Positions 51,035 through 57,952 of a stretch of DNA of 62,433 bases are shown here, in pieces. The stretch's first letter is position 1; every line of letters starts with the position of its first letter. The stretch is taken from NCBI GenBank assembly GCA_025353585.1, contig JANXOM010000164.1, positions 1-62,433 of the forward strand, read 5' to 3'. The DNA is from Deltaproteobacteria bacterium (lineage in GTDB: Bacteria > Myxococcota_A > Polyangia > Haliangiales > Haliangiaceae). The position numbers and the translations under genes are program-made. The notes beneath the pieces were generated by a model, which saw only the letters and a list, made by a program, of their open reading frames with translations, was not told where the DNA came from and ran no database searches.

Positions 51035-52257
51035 GACTCGCAGATTTGCTTGCCGACGTGGCCCGCGACGACTTGCTGCGAATGGCGCGCGAGGAAGCTC
51101 ACGCCGAGGAAAATCTAGGGGACGCTCAATTACGAGCGACGATCGAAGGCGTGCTGCGAAGCCATCGGTTCCTGCAAGACTTCACGTTCAATCGGCAGCC
51201 GCCGACATTTGCGATGCTGGCGCTCTTGCTCGAGGCGGACGACTATTCGCTGCCCGTCGCCCAGTTCCCGTCGCTCGTACAGGCAGAGACGACCCGCATC
51301 TGTGTCGCGGTCGACGCCGGCCTTGTCGTAGGTCGCGACGACCACCTTCGCGTCTATCGGAAAGTGCTCCACCTCGCTCGTAGCAACGACAATCAGATCG
51401 ATGCACTGGAAGCGTCCATTCTGGTCGTCCTTCGGCACGAGCTCGGCATCGCGCAAGCAGAGCATTTTCTCATCGAGCATCACGCGGACTTGCGCGAGTT
51501 CTGGCGCACGCCGCATCTGTTCGAGCGCGAATTCGGAGCGTTGACCGCAGCTGGGATTCTTTTCGTTCGCGAGGGTCGCGTGTTGATTCCGAAAGACCAG
51601 GTCGGAACGGTACGACGGGTCATCGGACTCGACATGGCGCGCAAGGACGCATCGCGGCTGTTCGGATACTTGTCGAACACCGAGCTGCACGACGCGCTGG
51701 CTGCTATTTCGTTGCCGACGAGCGGCAACAAAGACGATCGGATCGCGCGACTGATCACGAACATGGTCCAACCGCGAGCGATGCTCTTGCTTCGCCAAAT
51801 CGGCATCGATCGGCTGAAGGAACTTTGCCGCGAACTAGGGGCTGCCGTGTCGGGCTCCAAAGAGGAGATCGTAAGCCGGCTGATCGACTACGTCAGCGCC
51901 GACAAGGACGTTGCGGCCACTCCCGATCCACCCGAGAAGGTTCGCGAGGCACGCCGTTTAGAGCGCGCTTCGTTCGGCTCGCTCTTCGACTTGCTTCGAG
52001 CGCACGAGCTCACATCGGTGTTGATCGAGTTCGACTTGAAGCGGTCGGGCACCAAAGAAGTTCAGATCCAGACGCTCTGGGAAGCGGAGCGAGCAGAGGC
52101 GACACTGCTAGGCTGCCTTGGCTCCCCGGACATCGAGGGGCTTCTGCGTCGGGCGAACCTTCGGACGAACGGTCCGAAAGCCGAGCGCATCGAGCGGCTG
52201 GTCGCGAACTTCGAGGGCAGCTCGGAACCGTCGACCGGACGCTCACGCGCGGAATGA
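51031..52257 (+). CDS. Protein with multiple SAP-like repeats
   Basis: The 408-aa protein is the third gene of the Z1 operon and overlaps the nuclease gene by 4 bp (ATGA). The N-terminal 200 residues are helical (RLADLLADVARDDLLRMARE, VGTVRRVIGLDMARKDASRL) with no recognised domain. From about 214 on there are four SAP-type units (helix, loop, helix). They are around LHDALAAISLPTSGNKDDRI, LKELCRELGAAVSGSKEEIV, LTSVLIEFDLKRSGTKEVQI and IEGLLRRANLRTNGPKAERI. SAP motifs bind DNA, typically AT-rich or duplex ends. It could be the DNA-targeting or clamp subunit of the restriction complex. I know of no named system with this protein. Confidence 0.72.
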   Translation: MRLADLLADVARDDLLRMAREEAHAEENLGDAQLRATIEGVLRSHRFLQDFTFNRQPPTFAMLALLLEADDYSLPVAQFPSLVQAETTRICVAVDAGLVVGRDDHLRVYRKVLHLARSNDNQIDALEASILVVLRHELGIAQAEHFLIEHHADLREFWRTPHLFEREFGALTAAGILFVREGRVLIPKDQVGTVRRVIGLDMARKDASRLFGYLSNTELHDALAAISLPTSGNKDDRIARLITNMVQPRAMLLLRQIGIDRLKELCRELGAAVSGSKEEIVSRLIDYVSADKDVAATPDPPEKVREARRLERASFGSLFDLLRAHELTSVLIEFDLKRSGTKEVQIQTLWEAERAEATLLGCLGSPDIEGLLRRANLRTNGPKAERIERLVANFEGSSEPSTGRSRAE

Positions 52258-52505
52258 CAATTCGCTCGCTGTCGCACCACGTCTGCGCGACGACGCAGGA
52301 TTTTGGCGTCAAGTTGATCCGAGCCGAGCAGATCCTTTCGACGCGCAACGAGCGCATCAACGTCTGCTCCTCCCGTGGCCCATGAAGGTTGACGTTAGCG
52401 CGGTCGCGCCGGTCAAGCGGCACGTTCGGCCTGGCGCCCACGCCCACCGTGCGGGGAGTTACCCCAGCGAGCTTGAGAGCAAGCTGGTGAGATCGCTCGC
52501 GTGGC
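52258..52505. other. Left flank of the IS element
   Basis: This 248-bp segment follows the SAP-repeat gene and precedes the IS. Frames on both strands lack a recognised protein. In particular, no remainder of the E1 gene cut by the IS is found here. No hairpin is visible. Confidence 0.4.
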
Positions 52506-52550
52506 TGACGTCAATTACATACACCCATCAACGACAACTACATCGCCCCA
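52506..52550. repeat. Left terminal inverted repeat of the IS
   Basis: It starts TGACGTCAATTACAT and contains ACGACAACTACATCGCCCCA at 52531-52550. This aligns with the reverse complement of the right end, with mismatches mainly in the outer copy. Confidence 0.7.
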
Positions 52551-53449
52551 TCGGCCTCGTCGTTTGACTGGGTTCGGTTCTTGGTCTTCGTCTGGGTAGC
52601 TGTCGCTGTGGGGATGCCTTTCGCGGTGAGGGTTGGGGCGGCGGGCGTAGTTGTCGTCGGCAGGTCGGCTGCCGGTCCTTGGGCGGCGCGTTCCGAGTGT
52701 GCATGTTCGACGCGGATGCTGGTGCCCGTCATCTCGAGGATCACGGAGTGGTGGACGATGCGGTCGATCGCGGCAGCGGTGGTCATCGGGTCCTTGAAGA
52801 TCCGGTCCCACTCGCTGAATACGAGGTTGCTGGTGATGATCACAGAGCGCCGCTCGTAGCGCTCCGCGAGAAACGTGAACAAGACCTCCATCTCGTCGCG
52901 GTTTTGTTGGACGTAGCCGATGTCGTCGAGGATCACGGCGTCGAAGCCATCGAGAATCGCGAGCTCCTTCTCGAGACGCAGGTCGCGCTTCGCCGAGAGC
53001 AGCCGCTGCACGAGCGCGTACGTCGCCGTGAACAGCACGCGATAGCCGCGCTGGATCAGCTCGTGGCCGATCGCGCAGACGAGGTGAGTCTTGCCGCGTC
53101 CTGGTAACCCGAACGCGAGCAGATTGTCGCCGCGCTCGACGAAGCCGCCCTCGCACAGTGACGGCAGCTGCTTGAGCACTTTAGTCGGCAGCCGCGCGCG
53201 CTGGAGCGTCGCGAGTGTCTTGTCGCGCGGCAGCTCGGACTCTTTGAGATAGCGCTCGAGCCGCCGGCGGCGGCGCTCAAGGCTCTCGAGCTCGACGAGG
53301 TGATGCAGGTAGCGCTCGAACGTCCAGCCCTCGCGCTCGGCGAGCCGCGCGATCTCGTCGGCGTGTCGGCTGATCGTCGGCAGCTTGAGCGCGCGCAGCA
53401 TGATCGTCAGCGAGGCGAGCGGAGGCGCCGAGGCGGCGATCGTCGTCAT
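52538..53449 (-). CDS. istB: IstB-like ATP-binding helper protein
   Basis: The 303-aa AAA+ ATPase of IS21 elements has Walker A FGLPGRGKTHLVCAIGHELI, Walker B DAVILDDIGYVQ, and the sensor region SVIITSNLVFSEWDRIFKDP. The N-terminal helical domain matches IstB (ERLLHHLVELE-like YLHHLVELESLERRRRRLER). IstB assists IstA in target capture. Its ATG overlaps the istA stop (ATGA). The C-terminal 45 residues are low-complexity Thr/Pro/Ala and run into the IS end. Confidence 0.95.
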   Translation of the reverse strand: MTTIAASAPPLASLTIMLRALKLPTISRHADEIARLAEREGWTFERYLHHLVELESLERRRRRLERYLKESELPRDKTLATLQRARLPTKVLKQLPSLCEGGFVERGDNLLAFGLPGRGKTHLVCAIGHELIQRGYRVLFTATYALVQRLLSAKRDLRLEKELAILDGFDAVILDDIGYVQQNRDEMEVLFTFLAERYERRSVIITSNLVFSEWDRIFKDPMTTAAAIDRIVHHSVILEMTGTSIRVEHAHSERAAQGPAADLPTTTTPAAPTLTAKGIPTATATQTKTKNRTQSNDEADGAM

Positions 53450-54954
53450 GCGGCGGCCTCGACGAGCAAGGCATCGTACGCGCTGAGATCCACGACCGAC
53501 GGCGCGAGCAGCGGCACCGCGATGCTGCTCGGGGTGGCGATCATCGCCTTCACCGCGGCGGACGTGATCGCGCTGCCCGCCATCTGCAGCAGCGAGAGTG
53601 CGACGGCGACATCGGCTTCCATCGTGCTCGCCGCGAGGTGCAGGATCCGGAGATACTCGAGGTCGCCCTTGATGCCGTGATGCGGCGTCTGGATCGCGTC
53701 GTACGCCGCGCGGAACACGACCGAGGGGAACATCTCCTCGCGATACACGTAGCGTGCGAACGCGCCGGGCTTGCGGATCAGCGACCAGATCACGTGCCGG
53801 TAATCAACCCGATGCAGATTGCGTCCGCGCAGCCGCTCGCACGCGAGCTGAAGCTCATCGGCGAAGTGAACCTCCAGCCTGTCCTCGAACAGCCGGACCC
53901 GTACCCACTCGCCGATCAGGCGTGACGGCACCGAGTACGCGCAGTGCTTGATCCGCACCGTGCTCCAGTCGCTGACGCGCACCTGCTCCTCGACATACTC
54001 CGGCAACTTCGACACCGCCAGCTCGCGCATCGCCGCGAGATCTTCGGCCACGCGCGTGCCGCGATTGCCATTGGCTTTGCGCGCGACCTGGTCGACGAAG
54101 TCTTGCCACGCGTCGATCGAGTCGAAGTCACGACTACCGCGGAGCAGCAGCGCTTGCTCGAGTCGGCGCTTGAACGCGCCATTGGCTGCCTCGACGTCGC
54201 CGTTTTGCTCCTTGGCGCCGACGGCCGTCGTCCGCGGCGTCATCCCGAAGTGCTGCATCAGCGCGACGTACTCGGCATTGAACGGTCGCTTGCCGTCGGC
54301 GAAACACGCCCGCTGGCCGTCGGGAATGCGATGGGTCGCTGCCGTCGAATTATCGGTCTGGTGGTAGCGCGGCACGCGGCCGAGCTGGAACAGCGACCGC
54401 TGCACGCCCTTGCGCAGCGCCGCCATCGACTCGGAGAGGCACACGGTCGCCCACTGCCAATTCGAGTACGGCAACACGAGCACGCACAGCAGGTGGGCGA
54501 ACACCTGCCCGGCGATCGTGACCGCAAGCTCCATCGTGCTCGTGAAGTCCGTCTGGGCCGCCTCGCCGGCGCGATGCAGCTGCGCCAGCGTGATCAGCTG
54601 CTCGGGACCACGCGCAGCGCGCCAGTGACGCACCCGCCGCTGCAGCGTGCGCAGCTGGCCGTCGGCGTAGCGCTCGGGGTGCTGCTCCTGCAACAGCTCG
54701 AACAACGTCTTGGCCTCGAGCTCGGGGGTCTGCGCGAGCCGCTCCTCGATCTCCGGCCAGTGCGCCTCGAACGGATCGCTGCGCGTCCGCCACTCGCGAG
54801 GCGTCACTAGCTCCGACGGCAGCTTGCCGTCGGCCACATATCGCCGCGCGGTCTTCCTGTCCATGCCCGCTTTCAGCGCGGCCTGCCCGATGCGCCCGTG
54901 CTTGCTCATCTCTTCCATCAGTTTCCTCACTTGCGCGTCGCTCGCTGGTCGCAC
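53446..54954 (-). CDS. istA: IS21-family transposase IstA
   Basis: The product has about 502 aa from the GTG at 54954, which follows a GGAGAGG. It has an N-terminal helix-turn-helix (GRIGQAALKAGMDRKTARRY) and an rve-type DDE catalytic core: Asp in GEAAQTDFTSTMELA, Asp in PRYHQTDNSTAATH, and Glu in NGDVEAANGAFKRRLEQALL. These are the IstA hallmarks. It cuts and joins the element ends with IstB. The frame is intact, so the element may still be active. Confidence 0.95.
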   Translation of the reverse strand: MRPASDAQVRKLMEEMSKHGRIGQAALKAGMDRKTARRYVADGKLPSELVTPREWRTRSDPFEAHWPEIEERLAQTPELEAKTLFELLQEQHPERYADGQLRTLQRRVRHWRAARGPEQLITLAQLHRAGEAAQTDFTSTMELAVTIAGQVFAHLLCVLVLPYSNWQWATVCLSESMAALRKGVQRSLFQLGRVPRYHQTDNSTAATHRIPDGQRACFADGKRPFNAEYVALMQHFGMTPRTTAVGAKEQNGDVEAANGAFKRRLEQALLLRGSRDFDSIDAWQDFVDQVARKANGNRGTRVAEDLAAMRELAVSKLPEYVEEQVRVSDWSTVRIKHCAYSVPSRLIGEWVRVRLFEDRLEVHFADELQLACERLRGRNLHRVDYRHVIWSLIRKPGAFARYVYREEMFPSVVFRAAYDAIQTPHHGIKGDLEYLRILHLAASTMEADVAVALSLLQMAGSAITSAAVKAMIATPSSIAVPLLAPSVVDLSAYDALLVEAAA

Positions 54955-55007
54955 CCGGCCTGCCTCTCCTTCTCGGAAAGAGCACGCCGTCGACCAATGA
55001 GGACGCC

Positions 55008-56108
55008 TCAAAGTGGGGCGATGTAATTGTCGTCGGTGGGGCGATGTAATTGTCGCTCAGCAAGCGAGGAGCCATCGGGCTGCACATAGTGCACCGTCCC
55101 CCAGATGTCCTCAATGCCACCGTTCCCATCCGCGTCGAGTCGCACGCCGACGTCGAAGTAGGGCTGCGTGTACGCGACCGCGATCCTGTTCAGCGCGTTC
55201 CTACCCTCGACGCCGTCCATGCATCCGAACAAGATGTCGGCCGTGCTGACGGCGCGGACCACTGGGGGCGTGAGCAGGTTTGCCTGATAAATGTCCACGG
55301 TCGTTCCCAGTCCCATGCGCGCGATCGCGCGCGCCATCACCTCAACCTTCGGCCGGCGCAGCGCTGCATCCTCGGCGGTGGCGTTCAGGATGCGGTTCAA
55401 GTTCTTGTGCTCGATCAGATCCGGATCGACCAAGATCAAGTGGCCAACGCCCAGGCGCGCGAGCTGTTCGATCACGATGCTGCCGGTGCCGGAGCAGCCG
55501 ATGACCGCGACGCGCAGGCGGCGCATCATGGCGAAGGTCGCCTCGCCAAACACCTGGAGCGTTCGCAGGTGCCCGGCCTGATCGCCTTCTGGTGGACGCG
55601 CCGACGGCCAGATCTCGATGTCGTCGCCGATCTTTCCGACGTGGGCGAACGGCGTCGCGATCAGCTGGTCGTTGAACCACCGGCCGAAGGTCCGCCCATC
55701 GGGCAGCATGATCGCGCTCCCGTGGGACTCGCTGGTGTCGAGGAACGGGAACACTCGCTCGAACAGCTCGCGGTCGCTGTCATCGTCGGTCGACGAGAAC
55801 GTCTCGTAGCCGGTCGGGTGGCTGTGGATCTTGACGATCGCCATGCGCTTGGTCGCAGTCTCGGTGAGCAGGTCGAGCAGATACGGGTGCGTCCTCCACG
55901 TCACACGTGACGGCGTGCGCACAGGACAGTCCGCGTGTGGGATGACTACGACGCGGTGGACGACGAGGCGTTGAACCTCGGCGCCTTGGATTCCGCGCGC
56001 TCGTCCGCACAGGAGGAGTGCGACGGACTCGAAGCCGTCGCCTGGGAACAGGTGCTCCTTTAGCATTTTGTGCTGGCGATCGGTCATCGTGAGCGTGATC
56101 GCGGGCAT
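55008..56108 (-). CDS. JAMM protease-E1 (ThiF) fusion, 3' end cut by the IS
   Basis: The 366-aa product has an N-terminal JAB/MPN domain with a complete JAMM motif: Glu27, His95 and His97 in KIHSHPTG, Ser105, and Asp108. An E1-type ThiF domain follows, with the ATP-binding loop VAVIGCSGTGSIVIEQLARL (about 200-219) and LILVDPDLIEHKNLNR. Such fusions activate a ubiquitin-like protein and trim its C-terminus. The native sequence stops at about residue 349 (VHYVQPDGSSL). The last about 17 residues, AERQLHRPTDDNYIAPL, are encoded by the IS end. Family E1 domains normally run another 60-120 residues, including the adenylation-domain C-terminus. It is probably inactive or impaired. Confidence 0.85.
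   Translation of the reverse strand: MPAITLTMTDRQHKMLKEHLFPGDGFESVALLLCGRARGIQGAEVQRLVVHRVVVIPHADCPVRTPSRVTWRTHPYLLDLLTETATKRMAIVKIHSHPTGYETFSSTDDDSDRELFERVFPFLDTSESHGSAIMLPDGRTFGRWFNDQLIATPFAHVGKIGDDIEIWPSARPPEGDQAGHLRTLQVFGEATFAMMRRLRVAVIGCSGTGSIVIEQLARLGVGHLILVDPDLIEHKNLNRILNATAEDAALRRPKVEVMARAIARMGLGTTVDIYQANLLTPPVVRAVSTADILFGCMDGVEGRNALNRIAVAYTQPYFDVGVRLDADGNGGIEDIWGTVHYVQPDGSSLAERQLHRPTDDNYIAPL
55014..55059. repeat. Right terminal repeats of the IS
   Basis: Two identical 19-bp copies of TGGGGCGATGTAATTGTCG (55014-55032, 55037-55055) are spaced 23 bp apart. The element ends ..GCTCA at 55059. Confidence 0.8.
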
Positions 56109-56110
56109 GG

Positions 56111-56518
56111 CTACGTCCTCAGTTCCTTGTCGAGCCACTCGCGGACGAGCAGCATGTGGCGCTCGATGTTGTCGACACCGGGGATCCACGGGTTCTGCGG
56201 CGTGCGGTGGCGCGACCACTGCTGCCACTCGCGGCCGTCGAACGACTGGCGGCCGTCGGTCGCACCGATCCGCTTGCCGCTCTTGAGGCTGAGGGCCGGG
56301 TAGAAGAACACCATGTCGATCTGGGAGTCCGGGTAACCGGCCTCCAGGCGCAGGAACAGATCCGCGTCGGCCACGTTGTATCCATCCGGGACGGCGTACT
56401 TCAGGACGACCAAGCGCCGCACGTCAGCTTCCCGCACGGCCTCCCACTCGAGGCTGAGGCGGTTGTCGAGGAAGTCGCGATCCTCCTCGGGCATATCGAA
56501 CTGGCGGCGGCGCGTCAT
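56111..56518 (-). CDS. E2-like protein of the prokaryotic E2 family E type
   Basis: The 135-aa product contains LVVLKYAVPDGYNVADADLF, YPDSQIDMVFFYPALSLKSG and EWQQWSRHRTPQNPWIPGVD. These are the conserved blocks of E2-like proteins that accompany multi-ubiquitin and JAB-E1 genes in bacteria. The fold is a UBC-type ubiquitin carrier. There is no cysteine anywhere in the sequence, so a classical thioester-forming active site is absent. The WSRH segment is strongly conserved in this family in my recollection. It lies 2 bp after the UBL gene and 2 bp before the E1 gene, as one operon. Confidence 0.82.
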   Translation of the reverse strand: MTRRRQFDMPEEDRDFLDNRLSLEWEAVREADVRRLVVLKYAVPDGYNVADADLFLRLEAGYPDSQIDMVFFYPALSLKSGKRIGATDGRQSFDGREWQQWSRHRTPQNPWIPGVDNIERHMLLVREWLDKELRT

Positions 56519-56520
56519 GA

Positions 56521-56808
56521 TCACCCCTCCGTCTGGTCGAGCGGCAGCGTCTCGAAGCGCTCGACGCCAGGTGCCGTCAGGTCGACGTGCTCGTCGGGCT
56601 TCACCCGTTGCGGCTTGCCGCTGACGAACTCGTACGCCGCGTTCTTCGCCGGGTCCTTCTTGGCGAGCTTGAGGATCTCGGCTCCGGAGATCGTCGGCTT
56701 GGGCCAGTCGAAGAAGTCCTTGTTGACGCGGATCTTGTAAGGGCCGGTGGTGGGGACCGGCTTGCCGGCCTTGGCGTACTCTTGGATGTCGATAGATTCG
56801 GTGCTCAT
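56521..56808 (-). CDS. Ubiquitin-like (multiubiquitin-type) protein
   Basis: The 95-aa product starts MSTESIDIQEYAKAGKPVPT. It then has the beta-grasp unit YKIRVNKDFFDWPKPTISGA, EILKLAKKDPAKNAAYEFVS and VKPDEHVDLTAPGVERFETL, the pattern of the bacterial multiubiquitin domain in a single copy. It ends LPLDQTEG, with an exposed C-terminal Gly suited to activation without processing. It is predicted to be activated by the linked E1 and attached to targets. An AGGA lies before the ATG at 56808. It is the first gene of the leftward cassette, opposite the sigma-like factor. Confidence 0.85.
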   Translation of the reverse strand: MSTESIDIQEYAKAGKPVPTTGPYKIRVNKDFFDWPKPTISGAEILKLAKKDPAKNAAYEFVSGKPQRVKPDEHVDLTAPGVERFETLPLDQTEG

Positions 56809-56868
56809 GGTGGTGGTCCTGGGCGGGGGAAAAATCCGCCGTACGCACCGATCTGCTCCACACGAACG

Positions 56869-56930
56869 CGTTTCTGATCACGACGCTTTCGTCCTGCGAT
56901 TACCAGGAGTTATCCTCATGATCAGAAACG
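56869..56930. promoter_or_regulatory. Nested symmetric dyad in the divergent promoter region
   Basis: Perfect 12-bp arms CGTTTCTGATCA (56869-56880) and TGATCAGAAACG (56919-56930) flank a second dyad TCCTG (56892-56896) and CAGGA (56904-56908) with the same centre near 56900. The whole lies between the UBL start (56808) and the sigma-factor start (56961). It could be a dimer-of-dimers operator, or two oppositely oriented copies of a promoter for the adjacent sigma-like factor, one facing each operon. Confidence 0.7.
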
Positions 56931-56960
56931 GGCGCCCGTGGAGCTAAGGGGAGGGAAGGT

Positions 56961-57548
56961 GTGAGCAACGACGAAGAACACGACCTGGTCGAGGCGATCG
57001 CGACCGCCAATCTCGAGGCGATGTTGCCGCGTCTGGCGACATATGCGGAGAAGCGGATGAGCCGCGTCGGCTGGTTCACGACCTCCAAGCACGAGACGCA
57101 CAAGATGAACCCCAAGGAGCTGGTAGATCTCGCGATCGAGCGCTGCCTCGCGGGTAAGCGCCACTGGAAGAAGTCCGCGGGCTACGTCGACCTGGAGTCG
57201 TTCCTCCGCGGCGTGATCAAGAGTTTGGTCTCGTCGAAGAAGAAGGCCGATGGCCGCAACCCCGTCGAGCTGGATGAGGATGGCGATGTCGACCGTGGCG
57301 ATCTTGACGCCTTCGCGAAGCGGCAGACCGAGATCCTTGCCGCCATCGAGAGCTGCGTCTCCGATGACGATGAACTCACGGCCTTCTACCTGGCAGTTCT
57401 CGACGGACCCACCAAGCGCGAGGACATCGCGGCTGCGGTCGGATGGGATGTGGCAAAGGTCTCTCGCGTGCGAAACAAGCTACAACGACGACTCGAAACT
57501 CAGCATCCGGAGCTTTTCGGCGAGCTGAAGAAGCGGAGAGCATCATGA
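56961..57548 (+). CDS. ECF-like sigma factor/RNA polymerase sigma-like protein
   Basis: The 195-aa protein begins at a GTG after GGGGAGGGAAGGT. The N-terminal half (ELVDLAIERCLAGKRHWKKS, YVDLESFLRGVIKSLVSSKK) resembles sigma region 2. The C-terminal half (IESCVSDDDELTAFYLAVLD, then REDIAAAVGWDVAKVSRVRN) is a region-4 helix-turn-helix. It may direct transcription from the adjacent dyad (inference). It heads a three-gene operon with a small protein and an ImmA/IrrE peptidase, which could act as a sigma-release switch. Confidence 0.75.
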   Translation: MSNDEEHDLVEAIATANLEAMLPRLATYAEKRMSRVGWFTTSKHETHKMNPKELVDLAIERCLAGKRHWKKSAGYVDLESFLRGVIKSLVSSKKKADGRNPVELDEDGDVDRGDLDAFAKRQTEILAAIESCVSDDDELTAFYLAVLDGPTKREDIAAAVGWDVAKVSRVRNKLQRRLETQHPELFGELKKRRAS

Positions 57549-57952
57549 GCGACAAGAATACTCGCGAGCTAGAACTGCTCGACGAAGCGCTCGATGATGT
57601 CGAGGCTACGCCCGAGCAGATCGCGTCGACGATGTCGCGGCTATCGACTACCCCCGCGGTCTGGGCGGCCGAGGTGCGCGCGCGCGCTGACGCGGCGAAG
57701 GAGGCCGCGCGAGTGGCGCGCCTCCAAGCGATGAGGCTGGGGTACCAACAGGATCGCGAGCGCTACGAAGCTCGTCGGGTCGAACCTGTCCGGTCGAAGA
57801 CCGAGTTGCAGCTCGTATTTCGTGACCTAATCGCAAGGGCGCCACAGGCGGTCAGCGCGAACTTCCACAAGTACGTGGATGCTCCTGCCGAGGAGTTGGC
57901 GGAGCAGATCCGCGCGTTGCGCCACCTGCTCGGCCTCGACGATGATCAGTGA
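57545..57952 (+). CDS. Hypothetical protein of the sigma/ImmA operon
   Basis: The 135-aa product is helical and highly charged (DKNTRELELLDEALDDVEAT, VRARADAAKEAARVARLQAM, VDAPAEELAEQIRALRHLLG). It could be an anti-sigma-like or adaptor protein, because it sits between a sigma factor and a protease. This is a guess from position only; I recognise no family. Its ATG overlaps the sigma stop by 4 bp and its end overlaps the peptidase start by 11 bp, so the three proteins are probably made in fixed ratio. Confidence 0.65.
   Translation: MSDKNTRELELLDEALDDVEATPEQIASTMSRLSTTPAVWAAEVRARADAAKEAARVARLQAMRLGYQQDRERYEARRVEPVRSKTELQLVFRDLIARAPQAVSANFHKYVDAPAEELAEQIRALRHLLGLDDDQ

Larger units (their letters stand above)
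52506..55059 (-). mobile_element. IS21-family insertion sequence (istA, istB)
   Basis: A 2.55-kb element carries an IstA-type transposase and an IstB-type ATPase in overlapping order on the minus strand. Both ends begin TGA and align over about 45 bp as imperfect inverted repeats. On the right end the 19-bp unit TGGGGCGATGTAATTGTCG occurs twice (55014-55032 and 55037-55055), the multiple terminal repeats seen in IS21. The left end has one good copy at 52532-52550 and a diverged one at 52511-52524. No flanking direct repeat of 4-8 bp is seen at these boundaries, suggesting that a deletion next to one end followed insertion. It interrupts the E1 gene. Confidence 0.85.

Noticed and set aside
52479..52484. 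GCAAGC as left target-site duplication of the IS
   Set aside because: It lies 21 bp outside the start of the inverted repeat that aligns well with the right end; a chance 6-bp match is more likely.
52258..52505. Remainder of the E1 gene to the left of the IS
   Set aside because: All three minus-strand frames were read and none continues the ThiF pattern.
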